Positions 1 through 8,313 of a stretch of 64,000 nt of DNA are shown one piece after another (the first letter of the stretch is position 1; each line of letters starts with the position of its first letter). A program made the translations under genes and the position numbers. Source of the stretch: Onstottus_B arcticum (GTDB lineage: Bacteria > Acidobacteriota > Blastocatellia > UBA7656). The stretch lies in assembly GCA_038040485.1 (NCBI GenBank), contig JBBPIE010000023.1:1-64000 (forward strand), read 5' to 3'. Below the pieces are notes generated by a model that saw only the letters and a program-made list of their open reading frames with translations, was not told where the DNA came from and did no database searches.

Positions 1-70
1 CGTGATCCGTGATGCGTGATCCGTGATGCGTGATCCGTGATGCGTGATCCGTGATCCGTGATGCGTGACA
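1..70. repeat. heptanucleotide tandem repeat
   Basis: About ten head-to-tail copies of a 7-bp unit, CGTGATC alternating with CGTGATG, run from the window edge to about position 70. A partial inverted echo of the same words follows at 78-115. It lies just downstream of the minus-strand permease gene and may continue beyond the window. Confidence 0.9.
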
Positions 71-114
71 AGAATCCGTTCACGGATCACGCATCACTCA
101 TCACTGCTCACGCA

Positions 115-1350
115 TCAGTCAGCTCGCAGCGCCGTTATCGGATCGAGCCGCGCGGCCCGGTTCGCCGGATATAGGCCGAAGAAGATTCCAACCAGTGTCG
201 AAACTGAAATCGCGATGACCGGCGCCCACAGAGGGATTGCGACCGGTATCGGCACGAATTGCTTCAAGATTTCCATCGTAGTGACGGCCAGCAACAACCC
301 CATCAAACCTCCAATTCCCGACATCATCGCGGACTCAACGAGAAACTGCATGAGTATGTCGCGGCGGGTCGCTCCCAAAGACTTGCGAATCCCGATCTCT
401 CGCGTGCGTTCGGTCACGCTGGCCAGCATGATGTTCATTATCACGATACCGCCGATGACCAGCGATATGCCGACAACCGGAAAGGCTACCGCGGCGACGA
501 CATTTACGATCGACCCCAGCAACTGCTCTGTCGCTTCATCGGTTGCGATCGAAAAATCATCGGGCTGGTTGTAGTCGAGCTTGTGACGCGTGCGCATCGT
601 TACCCGAACCTGGTCCTGAACCTTCTCAGCATTAACGTCCGGACGCGAGCGTATGATGATTCGGAAAGTGGGAGAACTCCGCTTGCCGAACGCTTTGAAG
701 AAAGTCAGGAGCGGAAGCTGAACAAAGTTGTCCTGAGATTGTCCCAGCACGGTTCCCAGCTTTTTTGCCACACCGATTACCGTGTAAACGCTGCCGCCGA
801 TCTTGATCTCTTTGCCGATCGGATCGAGCTGTGAGAACAGGCCTTCCGCGACTTCCGAGCCGAGAAACGCGACGTCTCTGCGGCTTTCGTCGTCGAAGTC
901 GTTGATGTAACGGCCCTGCGCTACCTCAACGTTTGAAAGCAGAATAGTGTTGGGAGTGACACCCTGAACGCCGACGCCGTCAAGGGTGATGTTGCCATAC
1001 TTGACGGACTTCGCGCCGCCATCCTGCGCGCCCACTTGCTCGGCATAGGTGAGTGATTGGCGCAGCGCTGCAAGGTCGTCGATGGTCAAGTCGGGGTTGC
1101 GCCGAAAGGCTTCGAGGAATTTCTGGAAGTCGCCGAAGCCGGTAATGCTGGCCTTCTGCAAGCTGAAAACGCCCGAGCCGAGAGTTGCAATCTTATCTTT
1201 GATATAAACGTTAGCGCCTTCGATGACTGTAGCTACCGCAGTAACCACCGCGACGCCGATGATGACACCGAGCAGGGTGAGGAACGATCTGAGCTTGTGA
1301 GCCAGTATGGACGATAAGGCTATTGTGGCGGCTTCAATGAACTTGTTCAT
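115..1350 (-). CDS. ABC transporter permease, MacB/FtsX type
   Basis: Inner-membrane permease of a MacAB-like ABC exporter, 411 residues, which is normal for the family. One membrane helix lies near residues 18-40. A periplasmic MacB core domain of about 230 residues follows, then three FtsX-type helices at roughly 285-310, 335-360 and 372-395. The segment between the second and third helices has the family signature TERTREIGIRKSLGA, and the protein ends with the typical PITALRAD-like tail. In this family the permease couples ATP hydrolysis to mechanical export of substrates through an adaptor; the substrate here is unknown. The matching ATPase and adaptor lie upstream on the same strand, but a broken DUF6338-like gene and a terminator separate them. 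No clear ribosome binding site precedes the start. Confidence 0.93.
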   Translation of the reverse strand: MNKFIEAATIALSSILAHKLRSFLTLLGVIIGVAVVTAVATVIEGANVYIKDKIATLGSGVFSLQKASITGFGDFQKFLEAFRRNPDLTIDDLAALRQSLTYAEQVGAQDGGAKSVKYGNITLDGVGVQGVTPNTILLSNVEVAQGRYINDFDDESRRDVAFLGSEVAEGLFSQLDPIGKEIKIGGSVYTVIGVAKKLGTVLGQSQDNFVQLPLLTFFKAFGKRSSPTFRIIIRSRPDVNAEKVQDQVRVTMRTRHKLDYNQPDDFSIATDEATEQLLGSIVNVVAAVAFPVVGISLVIGGIVIMNIMLASVTERTREIGIRKSLGATRRDILMQFLVESAMMSGIGGLMGLLLAVTTMEILKQFVPIPVAIPLWAPVIAISVSTLVGIFFGLYPANRAARLDPITALRAD

Positions 1351-1475
1351 AGCGCGTTCGGGTGCGTGGGACGCCTCGCATCAACGCGCACGTGTAGCCT
1401 CGGGGAAACCTGAGAAACTCAGGCTTGGCGCGCTCCGCTAAAGGTTCAGGCGCGTTCTGGCACGGCAAGCTCGAA

Positions 1476-1622
1476 TTAATCGTCTCGTGGGCTCGAAGAC
1501 TCCCTCGGCCTCGGTGGTGGCGGCGGCGGACCTTCGGGCCTCCTTTCAGGAGGACTCGGTCTCTCTACCTGCCTTTCATCTCGTCTCGGCGGTGGCGGAG
1601 GAGTTGGTCTTTCTCTACTCAT
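1476..1622 (-). CDS. small proline-rich ORF, 48 residues
   Basis: A short ORF starts with an ATG that overlaps the stop codon of the upstream DUF6338-like gene by 8 bp (ATGAGTAG), an arrangement typical of translational coupling. The product is highly charged and proline-rich: runs of five and six prolines alternate with Arg/Glu clusters, and there is no hydrophobic segment. It is predicted to be disordered and cytoplasmic. A GAGGAAGGAG stretch inside the upstream gene lies about 8 bp before the ATG and would serve as a Shine-Dalgarno site. I do not recognise a function. Low complexity makes chance coding possible, but the start overlap and SD argue for a real gene. Confidence 0.5.
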   Translation of the reverse strand: MSRERPTPPPPPRRDERQVERPSPPERRPEGPPPPPPRPRESSSPRDD

Positions 1623-2303
1623 TATTTTCTCCTTCCTCAAAGATTGGTTTGCCAACCTCAGTTACTCGTCCAGAGTCAGTATCAGATCTGTAAACTACAG
1701 CGATCAACGAAACCATTGTAGCAGGCAAGAAAAGGTATTGATAACGCAGAGCAATGTAGGTTTTCTTTTCCTCGTCATACTGTGCGGGTTCGGCCAACAC
1801 AATATCGCGCTCGCTCAAGGCCACTGATTTGTCAGCGCTCTTGATGAACCCAGCATAAACGTCGCTATTAGTGAGGGTAATGACAACCCAATGCTTGGGC
1901 GCATAAGAACGAAGAAACTCATCCCACACTGCGGGGTAAGGAGACTGAAACAGGGACCATCGCCCAAGCGTCTTCCGACTCATTGCTGCAAGCAAACCTG
2001 TTAAGACTGCTCCGGCGCAATGACCAAAGTAGGGCAGAAAAAGCAAATGTACTGTATCAGGATTTATTGCGCCGGATGTAAAGCTGCCCGGGAAACGTAA
2101 ACAGGTGAGGGCCACCCAAACAGCCTGCCAGTTACAACGTACAGGCCCAAGCCTATTGTACTAAATAGAACAAGCCTTAAGATTCTTTGCCAATCTTTCT
2201 CTCGCCAATCAGCACCGACGAGAGTGTTATACACACGTTCACCAAAAAAACCTGGCAATATTGCAAAGAATACTATCAGCAGTGGCTCTAAAGCTGTCGG
2301 CAT
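1615..2303 (-). pseudogene. DUF6338-like membrane protein, frameshifted
   Basis: Two reading frames together resemble one DUF6338-family protein of about 229 residues. The first part (from ATG 2303, or TTG 2339) starts MPTALEPLLI and has an N-terminal helix with the LPGFFGERVY motif and a second helix. It runs into a stop after HPAQ near 2064. The second part is open in another frame from about 2115 to 1615. It carries a helix (HLLFLPYFGHCAGAV) and the typical C-terminal domain with WVVITLTNSDVYAGFI. A single-base indel near 2050-2075 would rejoin them. The gene is clearly richer in A+T than its neighbours and interrupts an ABC exporter cluster, which suggests transfer. It may be a decaying gene or a sequencing error. 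DUF6338 has no established function. Confidence 0.65.
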
Positions 2304-2471
2304 ATCGGGTATCAGAATTGAGAGCCAACTATACCCCAAATGACTCGATAGTCATAACACATCCTAAGCTGACTCGTTGGCGCGAGCGCTTAACAACTCA
2401 ATCATAACTATGTCTTGGTTAGCAGCTTAATAGGCCGCGGAAACAGCACTGCCTGACCTGAGCCGCGACGC

Positions 2472-2517
2472 TTCAAAACGAAAACAGCGAGCGGGAGGTT
2501 GAACTCGCCGCTCGCTG
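2472..2517 (-). terminator. intrinsic terminator after ABC ATPase gene
   Basis: Read on the minus strand, a perfect 10-bp stem CAGCGAGCGG / CCGCTCGCTG with a 13-nt loop is followed at once by TTTTCGTTTT. It lies about 30 bp after the ATPase stop codon. This is a textbook rho-independent terminator and would end transcription from the adaptor-ATPase pair before the DUF6338-like gene and the permease. Confidence 0.8.
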
Positions 2518-2548
2518 CAAACTTTTGTGGCCCTTCTGGCGTGTAGCG

Positions 2549-3325
2549 TTATCTTCGCTCGTCGCGATTTATTCGGCCGTCGAGAATGTGAAGCACGCGG
2601 TGCGCGTGCTCGGCGATGTCGTGTTCGTGAGTCACCAGAATGATCGTGTTCCCCTGCCGGTGAAGCTCATCGAAGAACCGCATGATCTCGCCCGAGGTAG
2701 CCGAGTCGAGGTTGCCGGTCGGCTCGTCTGCCAGGATGATCGAGGGATTGTTGACCAGCGCGCGAGCAATCGCGACCCGCTGGCGTTGGCCCCCGGAAAG
2801 CTCATTCGGCTTGTGATTCATGCGATCAGCCAGATCCACATGTGCCAGCGCGACCTTGGCCATCTCGATGCGCTTCGCACGGGGTGTGCCGTTGTAGATC
2901 AGCGGCAGCTCTACATTGTGCAGCGCCGTCGCCCTGGGCAGCAGATTAAAGGTCTGAAAAACGAAACCGATCTCTTTGTTCCGGATGTAGGCCAGTTCGT
3001 CATCGTCCATCTCGGAAACAAGCTTTCCATTCAGCCAGTATTGCCCCGAAGTAGGCGTGTCCAGACAGCCGATGAGATTCATCATCGTGGATTTGCCCGA
3101 CCCGGAAGGCCCCATGATCGCCAGGTACTCGCCGCGCTGTACGTCGAATGAAACGCCTCGCAGCGCGTGCACTTCTTCGGCGCCCATAACGTATGTCTTC
3201 CACAATTCCTCGGTGCGGATCACTGTGTCGGCGCTCGGAGCGGTGTCCAGATACTCCAAGTCCCTGTCGAGCACAGCTTCTTCGATCATCATATCTTCCT
3301 CGTTTTTCCCCGAAGAGTCTGTCAT
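2549..3325 (-). CDS. ABC transporter ATP-binding protein, MacB/LolD type
   Basis: Cytoplasmic ATPase of the exporter. Counting from 3325, Walker A GPSGSGKST is at residues 72-80, the Q-loop is around Q124, the LSGGQ signature is at 176-180, Walker B IILADEP has the catalytic Glu at 201, and the H-loop His is at 233. All catalytic elements are intact. The spacing and the GxLDxPTSG region are those of the LolD/MacB lipoprotein/macrolide exporter subfamily. The start at 3325 gives 258 residues. A second ATG at 3292 has a much better ribosome site (GAGG, 5-nt spacing) and would remove an acidic 11-residue tail, so it is a serious alternative. The gene begins 11 bp after the adaptor gene and is cotranscribed with it. 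Confidence 0.93.
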   Translation of the reverse strand: MTDSSGKNEEDMMIEEAVLDRDLEYLDTAPSADTVIRTEELWKTYVMGAEEVHALRGVSFDVQRGEYLAIMGPSGSGKSTMMNLIGCLDTPTSGQYWLNGKLVSEMDDDELAYIRNKEIGFVFQTFNLLPRATALHNVELPLIYNGTPRAKRIEMAKVALAHVDLADRMNHKPNELSGGQRQRVAIARALVNNPSIILADEPTGNLDSATSGEIMRFFDELHRQGNTIILVTHEHDIAEHAHRVLHILDGRINRDERR

Positions 3326-3336
3326 CCACCCGCCGG

Positions 3337-4794
3337 CTAGTTCTTTGTCTCAGCGGTGGCTGGCTTCGCTTCCCGCTTTATCTGGTCGCCATCCTTCAAC
3401 GTTCGCAGCGTCTTATAAGGGCCGATTGTGATCTCCTGGCCTTCGCTCAGCCCCTCCTTGACCTCTATTTCCTGATCGCCTTTGATGCCGGTCGTTATCG
3501 GAGTGAACTTCGCGCGTCCGTCGCTGCCGAAGACAAACACGCCCTCGACTTCTTTCTTCTTGGCCGCGCCGCCGGTTCCCGATTTCTCTTCGGCCTGGTC
3601 CTTTTCCTTTGGCAACTCGCGCGGGACTATCGCCTGAAGCGGAACCGTCATCACGTTGTCTATGGTCGCAGTGGTTATGACCGCGGTCGACGACATGCCA
3701 GGCCGCAGCTTGTTGCGAACTTCCGGGGTTGGGTTGAGCTTGATCTTCACCAGGAAGTCTTTCGCCTCCTGAGAGTTCGAAGTCGAAGACGAGATGGTCT
3801 GCCCGGATCGCGTCATTGCAGAAGCGCCCTTCTCGATGACTTCGCCCTCGATCTCGGTCTCGCCGAGCGCGTCAACTTTGACCTTCGTTTTTTGACCGAC
3901 CTGCACGTCGGCGATGTCAGTCTCGTCGACTTTGATCTCGGCGTTTATCTGCGACATATCCGCGACGGTCAGCAGCGATGTCGAAGAGAAGCTTGCGAGG
4001 GCGAACTCGCCGATCTTGACTTGCAGACTCGACACGACGCCGTCGATGGGCGAGTAGCGGGTTGTCTTCTTGAGCTGGTCGGCTTGCTGCGCGAGTTGTG
4101 CCTGGCCCTGCTTGACCCGCGCCTGAGCCTCGCTCAGTTGTGCTTGCGCGCGCGAGACTCCAAGCTCGGCGTCTCTGATCTGGACCTTGAGTTGGGTGAT
4201 GCGCGATTGTTGCGAGCTGAAGACAGCCTTCGCCTGATCGAAACGCGACTTTGCTTGATCGTATTGAGACCGCGTAGCGACTCCTTTTTCAACGAGGTCC
4301 TGGTAACGTTTGTACTCCTGCTCTGAATAGAGCTGATCCGCCCTCGTGCGCTCCAGTTCCGCTTCGGCAGAGGCGAGATTGGCCCTGACACTGTTGATCT
4401 GGTTCTTAGCCTGGTCAATCGCTACTTGCATATTGCTCACGTCGGCTTGAGCTACGTGGACGCCGGCTTCGCTAGCCGAAACCGAGAATGAAGACTGAGT
4501 CGGATCGACCTTGACGAGTGGCTGACCCTTCTTAACCGCGTCGCCTTCGCTGATGAATATCTGTTCGACACGGCCGGGAACTTCGGCAGTGAGGTTATAG
4601 AACTTGACGGGTCTGATCTCGCCTGACGCTGTTACCTTCGACTCGAGCCGCGCCTTCCGTTCTACTTTGCCGACTTGAACGGGCTCACCTTCTTTTCGTT
4701 GTACCGCTTTCGACAGAATGACAATAGTAATGAGACCAACGACCGCTGCCGATATAATGATAATCTTCTTCTTACGACTCATCTTGAGCGCCAT
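3337..4794 (-). CDS. efflux periplasmic adaptor, HlyD/MacA family
   Basis: Membrane-fusion adaptor of 485 residues linking the ABC inner-membrane components to an outer-membrane channel. A cytoplasmic KKK patch and one N-terminal membrane anchor (about residues 9-27) come first. A beta-barrel/lipoyl half follows with the motif GDAVKKGQPLVKVD, then a long alpha-helical hairpin rich in Q, A, K, E (about 100-230), the returning lipoyl half (YSPIDGVVSSLQVKIGEF) and the C-terminal barrel and membrane-proximal domains. The start at 4794 is chosen because GGAGGA lies 9 nt upstream. The frame stays open to 4956 but lacks such a site. It is first in the operon with the ATPase. Substrate unknown. Confidence 0.92.
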   Translation of the reverse strand: MALKMSRKKKIIIISAAVVGLITIVILSKAVQRKEGEPVQVGKVERKARLESKVTASGEIRPVKFYNLTAEVPGRVEQIFISEGDAVKKGQPLVKVDPTQSSFSVSASEAGVHVAQADVSNMQVAIDQAKNQINSVRANLASAEAELERTRADQLYSEQEYKRYQDLVEKGVATRSQYDQAKSRFDQAKAVFSSQQSRITQLKVQIRDAELGVSRAQAQLSEAQARVKQGQAQLAQQADQLKKTTRYSPIDGVVSSLQVKIGEFALASFSSTSLLTVADMSQINAEIKVDETDIADVQVGQKTKVKVDALGETEIEGEVIEKGASAMTRSGQTISSSTSNSQEAKDFLVKIKLNPTPEVRNKLRPGMSSTAVITTATIDNVMTVPLQAIVPRELPKEKDQAEEKSGTGGAAKKKEVEGVFVFGSDGRAKFTPITTGIKGDQEIEVKEGLSEGQEITIGPYKTLRTLKDGDQIKREAKPATAETKN

Positions 4795-5190
4795 TGAATT
4801 ATCTTCCTCCGATTTTCTTGCTGACTCGCAACCGCCTTTATTACGCCCTTGCCTCAGTACAGGTTTCAATAATCTAGCCCGCTTCACACTGTTCAAACCC
4901 GCGTGAGGATTGGACCTGTTGTCTAGACGCTGCTCATCAACAAGTACAACGGTCAAGTGGATTATTCATTAACAACACGCCGGATTGGCAATGATAGCGA
5001 GCGCGCGAAACAAGTGTCAAAGAATAAGTTTGTCAGTCCGCTCGAGAGTGCAGAAACCGGTTTCTGGCGACCCGCAAAGTCTTGTGAGTCAGACCCAGTT
5101 TAGACACGAGTCGCACGCTGGAAGTTCCCGGCAATTTGAAGATTCAAACTCAGGAAGGCTTGTGTTATCCTAAAGCTCCCCACCTGCCTT
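4795..5190. other. divergent intergenic region
   Basis: This 396-bp region separates the minus-strand adaptor gene from the plus-strand pseudokinase-phosphatase gene. Apart from the adaptor SD and a weak promoter candidate at 4869-4896 I see no gene, RNA or repeat in it. No convincing promoter for the plus-strand gene was found. Confidence 0.6.
4869..4896 (-). promoter_or_regulatory. weak sigma70-like promoter candidate for adaptor operon
   Basis: On the minus strand TTGAAC and GATTAT are separated by 16 bp, each matching four of six consensus bases. Transcription would begin about 70 nt before the adaptor start. The match is weak and could be chance. Confidence 0.3.
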
Positions 5191-6966
5191 ATGGATGAAA
5201 AGCTCAGACAATTGGACAGCCCGTGCCCAAGTTGCGGGGCGGTCGACAACGATCCGGACGCGACATTCTGTGAGGCGTGCGGCTGGAAGCTCGGCGCCAG
5301 ACTGGTTCAGCCGATTCCACCGCCGGAGCCGTGCGAGCCGGGCAAGCCCATCGCGTCGCGGTTTACCGTCAGGTCCCTGCTGTGGACCGCGCCGACTTAC
5401 AACGCCTATGAAGCGGCGACCCTCGGTTCGCCGGAGACTTTTCACACGATCATCGAGCAGCGGCTTACGCCGGGCGATCCGCTTGCGGGACTTTCACCTG
5501 TCGGCGTTTCTCCCGACGGCTCCCAGGCGCAGCGAGTTTCGGGCAACCTCGAAGACGCCGCAGCGGGTTTTGAGCGCTTCGGGCTCTTCAAACCGGTGGA
5601 GCACGCGATCGATGGCGAGAACCGTTACATCGTCTTCGAGCACATCAAAGGACAGGCAATGGCTCACCTGGACCAGACTGACGAGAAGGAAGCGCGAGCC
5701 ATCGGTTTGCAGCTTTGCACGCTGGCCGAACAGTTCCATCGTCACGGATGGGTCTACAACGGGTTCGAGCCATACGGAATCGTGCTTGATCATGAGGGAC
5801 GGGTGAGGCTGCTGGACTTCGACCGCGCGCGCCAGTCGCGCTCCTCGGTCGATGAATGCCCGATATATCCAAGCCGCGAATACACCGCGCCCGAGTTGTT
5901 CTCCCAGAGCGCAGTCTACGATGTTCGGTCGGACATCTACTCGATTGGATCACTGCTGCAATTCCTCCTTAGCGGCGAGAGCATCAGCGAAGGATCGGGG
6001 TTCTATCCGCTCGCGACGGTGTTTCCGAATTTCGAGCGGCTTATAGCTCGTGCTGCCGCCGAGGACCCGGCGGACCGCTTCCAAAGCGTCGCCGAGCTTC
6101 GCGAAGCCTTGGAACAACTGAGCCTCCCCGTCGTCCTTCAAGCCGGTCACTTCACCGATGTCGGCCTCGTTCGCGAGTTGAATGAAGACAGCGTTCTCGC
6201 GCTGAACCTGACTCAGTATTTCGAGTCGGTGCAGACCCAGATCGGAGTCTACATCGTGTCGGACGGAATGGGCGGCGAGGCGGCGGGCGAAGTAGCCTCG
6301 CGAGTCACGGTGCGCGCGGTAGCCGAGTGGGTGACCGACAAACTGATCTCCGCTTCGCTGAAATCCACGCGCGAGGAGAGGATCGCCGCGCCTACTCAAA
6401 CCGGCGGATTGCGGCTGGCAATCGCTGACGGCAACGAGATGGCAACGACCGAAATGTTGAGGCAGGCGGTGGTCAGCGCGAACCGCGAGGTGATGGCCTA
6501 CGCAAAGGCGAACCCCGACGAGCGCGGCCTCGGCGCAACCGCAACGGTTGCGATGGTCGTCGGAGACGTGCTGACCATCGCTCATGTTGGCGACAGCAGG
6601 TGCTACATGTTGTCGGGCGAGCGTTTCGAACAGGTCACCGAAGACCACTCGCTGGTTCAGCGAATGGTGAACACCGGGAACCTCTCGCGCATTGAAGCCA
6701 AGAATCATCCCTACCGGAATGTCATTTACCGTTCGATAGGCGCCGATGAGGGGGTCGAGATCGACATAATCCGCCGCAAGCTCACAAGCGGCGATGTGCT
6801 CTTGTTGTGCAGCGACGGACTGAACGGGATGCTGAGCGACGATCAGATATGCGACATCCTGATGGTCAACCCCGACCCCAATACCGCAGCAAAAGAATTG
6901 GTAGTAGCGGCCAACGCCGCCGGCGGCGAAGACAACACGTCGGTGATCGTCGTTCGCATCACTTGA
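5191..6966 (+). CDS. zinc ribbon - pseudokinase - PP2C phosphatase fusion
   Basis: A 591-residue cytoplasmic signalling protein with three parts. Residues 12-33 form a zinc ribbon (CPSC...CEAC). About 55-310 look like a Ser/Thr kinase fold with late motifs (YTAPELF, DVRSDIYSIGSLLQFLLSGE), but the key residues are lost. The HRD position reads YNG (189-191) in VYNGFEPYGIVL, so catalytic Asp is Gly and the following Lys is Glu, and DFG reads DFD (209-211). No glycine-rich loop or VAVK lysine is visible. Residues 318-591 are a complete PP2C domain with NED (331-333), DGMGG (358-362), GATATVA, HVGDSRCY, EDHS, SDGL and GEDNTSV, so metal ligands appear intact. Inference: the pseudokinase regulates or targets the phosphatase. 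Convergent with the next gene. The ATG has no strong ribosome site. Confidence 0.88.
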   Translation: MDEKLRQLDSPCPSCGAVDNDPDATFCEACGWKLGARLVQPIPPPEPCEPGKPIASRFTVRSLLWTAPTYNAYEAATLGSPETFHTIIEQRLTPGDPLAGLSPVGVSPDGSQAQRVSGNLEDAAAGFERFGLFKPVEHAIDGENRYIVFEHIKGQAMAHLDQTDEKEARAIGLQLCTLAEQFHRHGWVYNGFEPYGIVLDHEGRVRLLDFDRARQSRSSVDECPIYPSREYTAPELFSQSAVYDVRSDIYSIGSLLQFLLSGESISEGSGFYPLATVFPNFERLIARAAAEDPADRFQSVAELREALEQLSLPVVLQAGHFTDVGLVRELNEDSVLALNLTQYFESVQTQIGVYIVSDGMGGEAAGEVASRVTVRAVAEWVTDKLISASLKSTREERIAAPTQTGGLRLAIADGNEMATTEMLRQAVVSANREVMAYAKANPDERGLGATATVAMVVGDVLTIAHVGDSRCYMLSGERFEQVTEDHSLVQRMVNTGNLSRIEAKNHPYRNVIYRSIGADEGVEIDIIRRKLTSGDVLLLCSDGLNGMLSDDQICDILMVNPDPNTAAKELVVAANAAGGEDNTSVIVVRIT

Positions 6967-6969
6967 ACG

Positions 6970-7084
6970 AAATCCTCAAAGAAAAAGGACAACAAGGACA
7001 GCAAGGACAAAAAGGACAGAAGGGACAAACTACCTTTGTGGTTTCTGTCCTTTTTGTCCTTGCTGTTTTTTTTGTCCTTCGTCG
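6970..7084. repeat. inverted array of 9-bp units between convergent genes
   Basis: Five imperfect 9-bp units of the type AAGGACAAC/AAGGACAGC fill 6980-7030. Complementary TTGTCC-type units follow to 7080. The two halves can fold into a long imperfect hairpin just between the convergent stop codons at 6966 and 7116, and the T-rich right half could act as a terminator. Confidence 0.75.
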
Positions 7085-7115
7085 TCTCTCTGTCTAAGCT
7101 GACTGCCGATTCCAC

Positions 7116-8048
7116 CTACTTCGACCAGAGAAACATCAGGCGTGAGTAGCGATCGAACTGATCCCGATTGTCGCTGATGAGGCTCGCCTGAGAGATTGGC
7201 CGAAGAGCTATTCCCGAACGCTTGATACCGCGAGCTTCGTTGCGGGTGCGCTCGGGCCACGCGCGCGCAAGCAGGCCACGCACTCGCGCAAAATCGTCGT
7301 CGAGCTTTGCCCCAGAAGCCGCTGATGTCAACGCCTGAAGCGCGGCTTTGAAATTCGCCTCGGCTCGAAACGACAGCGGCGACACTAACCCCGAATAGTC
7401 GAATGCGTCCGACTTGATTCGAAAGCTTCGATTCATTTCGCCGCTGTAAACATCAACGAGCGCTTCATCCGCCACGAACTCGGACGTGTCCACCACGTTC
7501 GACGACTCGCCCCGCGCAACTCGCTCAGTGTAGTCGATCCGTGTGTTCTTGAGCATCCCGAGCACCAGCAGTTTGATGTCGGCTGACGGGACGATCAAAT
7601 CACCGCCAGCGTGATGGACTTGAAGCTCGTTGGTTGTGACGGTGAGGCGGCGTGCGCGAAGCAGATCAGTAGCGAGACTCAGATCTTCATCCGGGATCAC
7701 GGTCGCTCTCAGTCCGCAGGTGCGAACGAGAGCCGCGATCATATCCGCTTCCTGGCGAGTCTGGCTGCGCGCGAGCGGAATAGGTTTGCCGGCGTCGATA
7801 AACGACTGCGCTTCGGAAGGCTCGATCTTGAGCGCGGCCGCAAAGGCTGCCGTGACGCTTTCGCTTGGAGTGGTGAGCCCGGGCTCGAGCACGGTGTTGA
7901 AAGCCGCCTCGAAGCTATCGATGTTGCGTTGCGGCGGCGCGGCCTGGATCCGGCTGAACGGCAACGTCTCGCCGCAGTAGATACACTGGCCGCGAGCAGC
8001 GGGCGTGCGCCTTTCGCAACGCGGACAATTGGTCACGTCCTGGCTCAA
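7116..8048 (-). CDS. zinc-ribbon protein of unknown function
   Basis: A 310-residue soluble protein that I do not recognise. The N-terminus has a CxxC...CxxC zinc ribbon (CPRC at 8-11, CIYC at 22-25). A low-complexity linker follows, then a region like a peptide or ligand-processing regulator (KIEPSEAQSFIDAGKPIPLARSQT, residues about 70-100). The C-terminal half is mixed alpha/beta, with a strand-rich stretch around LRARRLTVTTNELQVHHAG and a final conserved-looking block RPISQASLISDNRDQFDRYS. There is no signal peptide or membrane helix. The start is TTG at 8048 with GAGGAAGCGAG upstream. Its zinc ribbon resembles that of the facing pseudokinase-PP2C gene, but the shared element is small and proves no link. 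Confidence 0.75.
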   Translation of the reverse strand: MSQDVTNCPRCERRTPAARGQCIYCGETLPFSRIQAAPPQRNIDSFEAAFNTVLEPGLTTPSESVTAAFAAALKIEPSEAQSFIDAGKPIPLARSQTRQEADMIAALVRTCGLRATVIPDEDLSLATDLLRARRLTVTTNELQVHHAGGDLIVPSADIKLLVLGMLKNTRIDYTERVARGESSNVVDTSEFVADEALVDVYSGEMNRSFRIKSDAFDYSGLVSPLSFRAEANFKAALQALTSAASGAKLDDDFARVRGLLARAWPERTRNEARGIKRSGIALRPISQASLISDNRDQFDRYSRLMFLWSK

Positions 8049-8130
8049 ACTATTCTCGCTTCCTCGGGGTTTGGTCTGTGAAGGCCGCGCCGATTATAGC
8101 ATGAGGCGCCGCGCGGATGAACGAAGAATC

Positions 8131-8177
8131 AATTTGAATTGAAAATTGCAAATTGAAAATTGAAAATTGAAAATTGC
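8131..8177. repeat. heptanucleotide tandem repeat (ATTGAAA-type)
   Basis: Six tandem 7-bp units of the form ATTGAAA/ATTGCAA stand in a GC-rich context, upstream of both the minus-strand zinc-ribbon gene and the plus-strand DUF3352-like gene. Very low complexity and A+T-rich. Confidence 0.85.
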
Positions 8178-8229
8178 GAAACTTAAACCCGCAAGGTGAA
8201 GTTACCTGATCAGCGACCAACCACCACCG

Positions 8230-8292
8230 ACCTCTGACCTCTGACCTCTGACCTCTGACCTCTGACCTCTAACCACTGGCCACTGGCCACGG
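8230..8292. repeat. two adjacent heptanucleotide repeats
   Basis: About six copies of the 7-bp unit CTCTGAC are followed by two to three copies of CCACTGG. The array ends 22 bp before the ATG of the DUF3352-like gene, so it lies in its probable 5' untranslated region. Confidence 0.85.
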
Positions 8293-8313
8293 CCCGCTGC
8301 TAGATTCAAGGCC

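Noticed and set aside
1..70. CRISPR or origin iterons
   Set aside because: The unit is only 7 bp and repeats without spacers. No replication gene is in the window.
3193..4326. 377-residue plus-strand frame over the adaptor gene
   Set aside because: It is antisense to a well-conserved HlyD/MacA gene and has no recognisable motif or ribosome site.
5191..6150. active Ser/Thr protein kinase
   Set aside because: The HRD Asp, the DFG Gly and the ATP-binding Lys are all absent, so pseudokinase is the better call.
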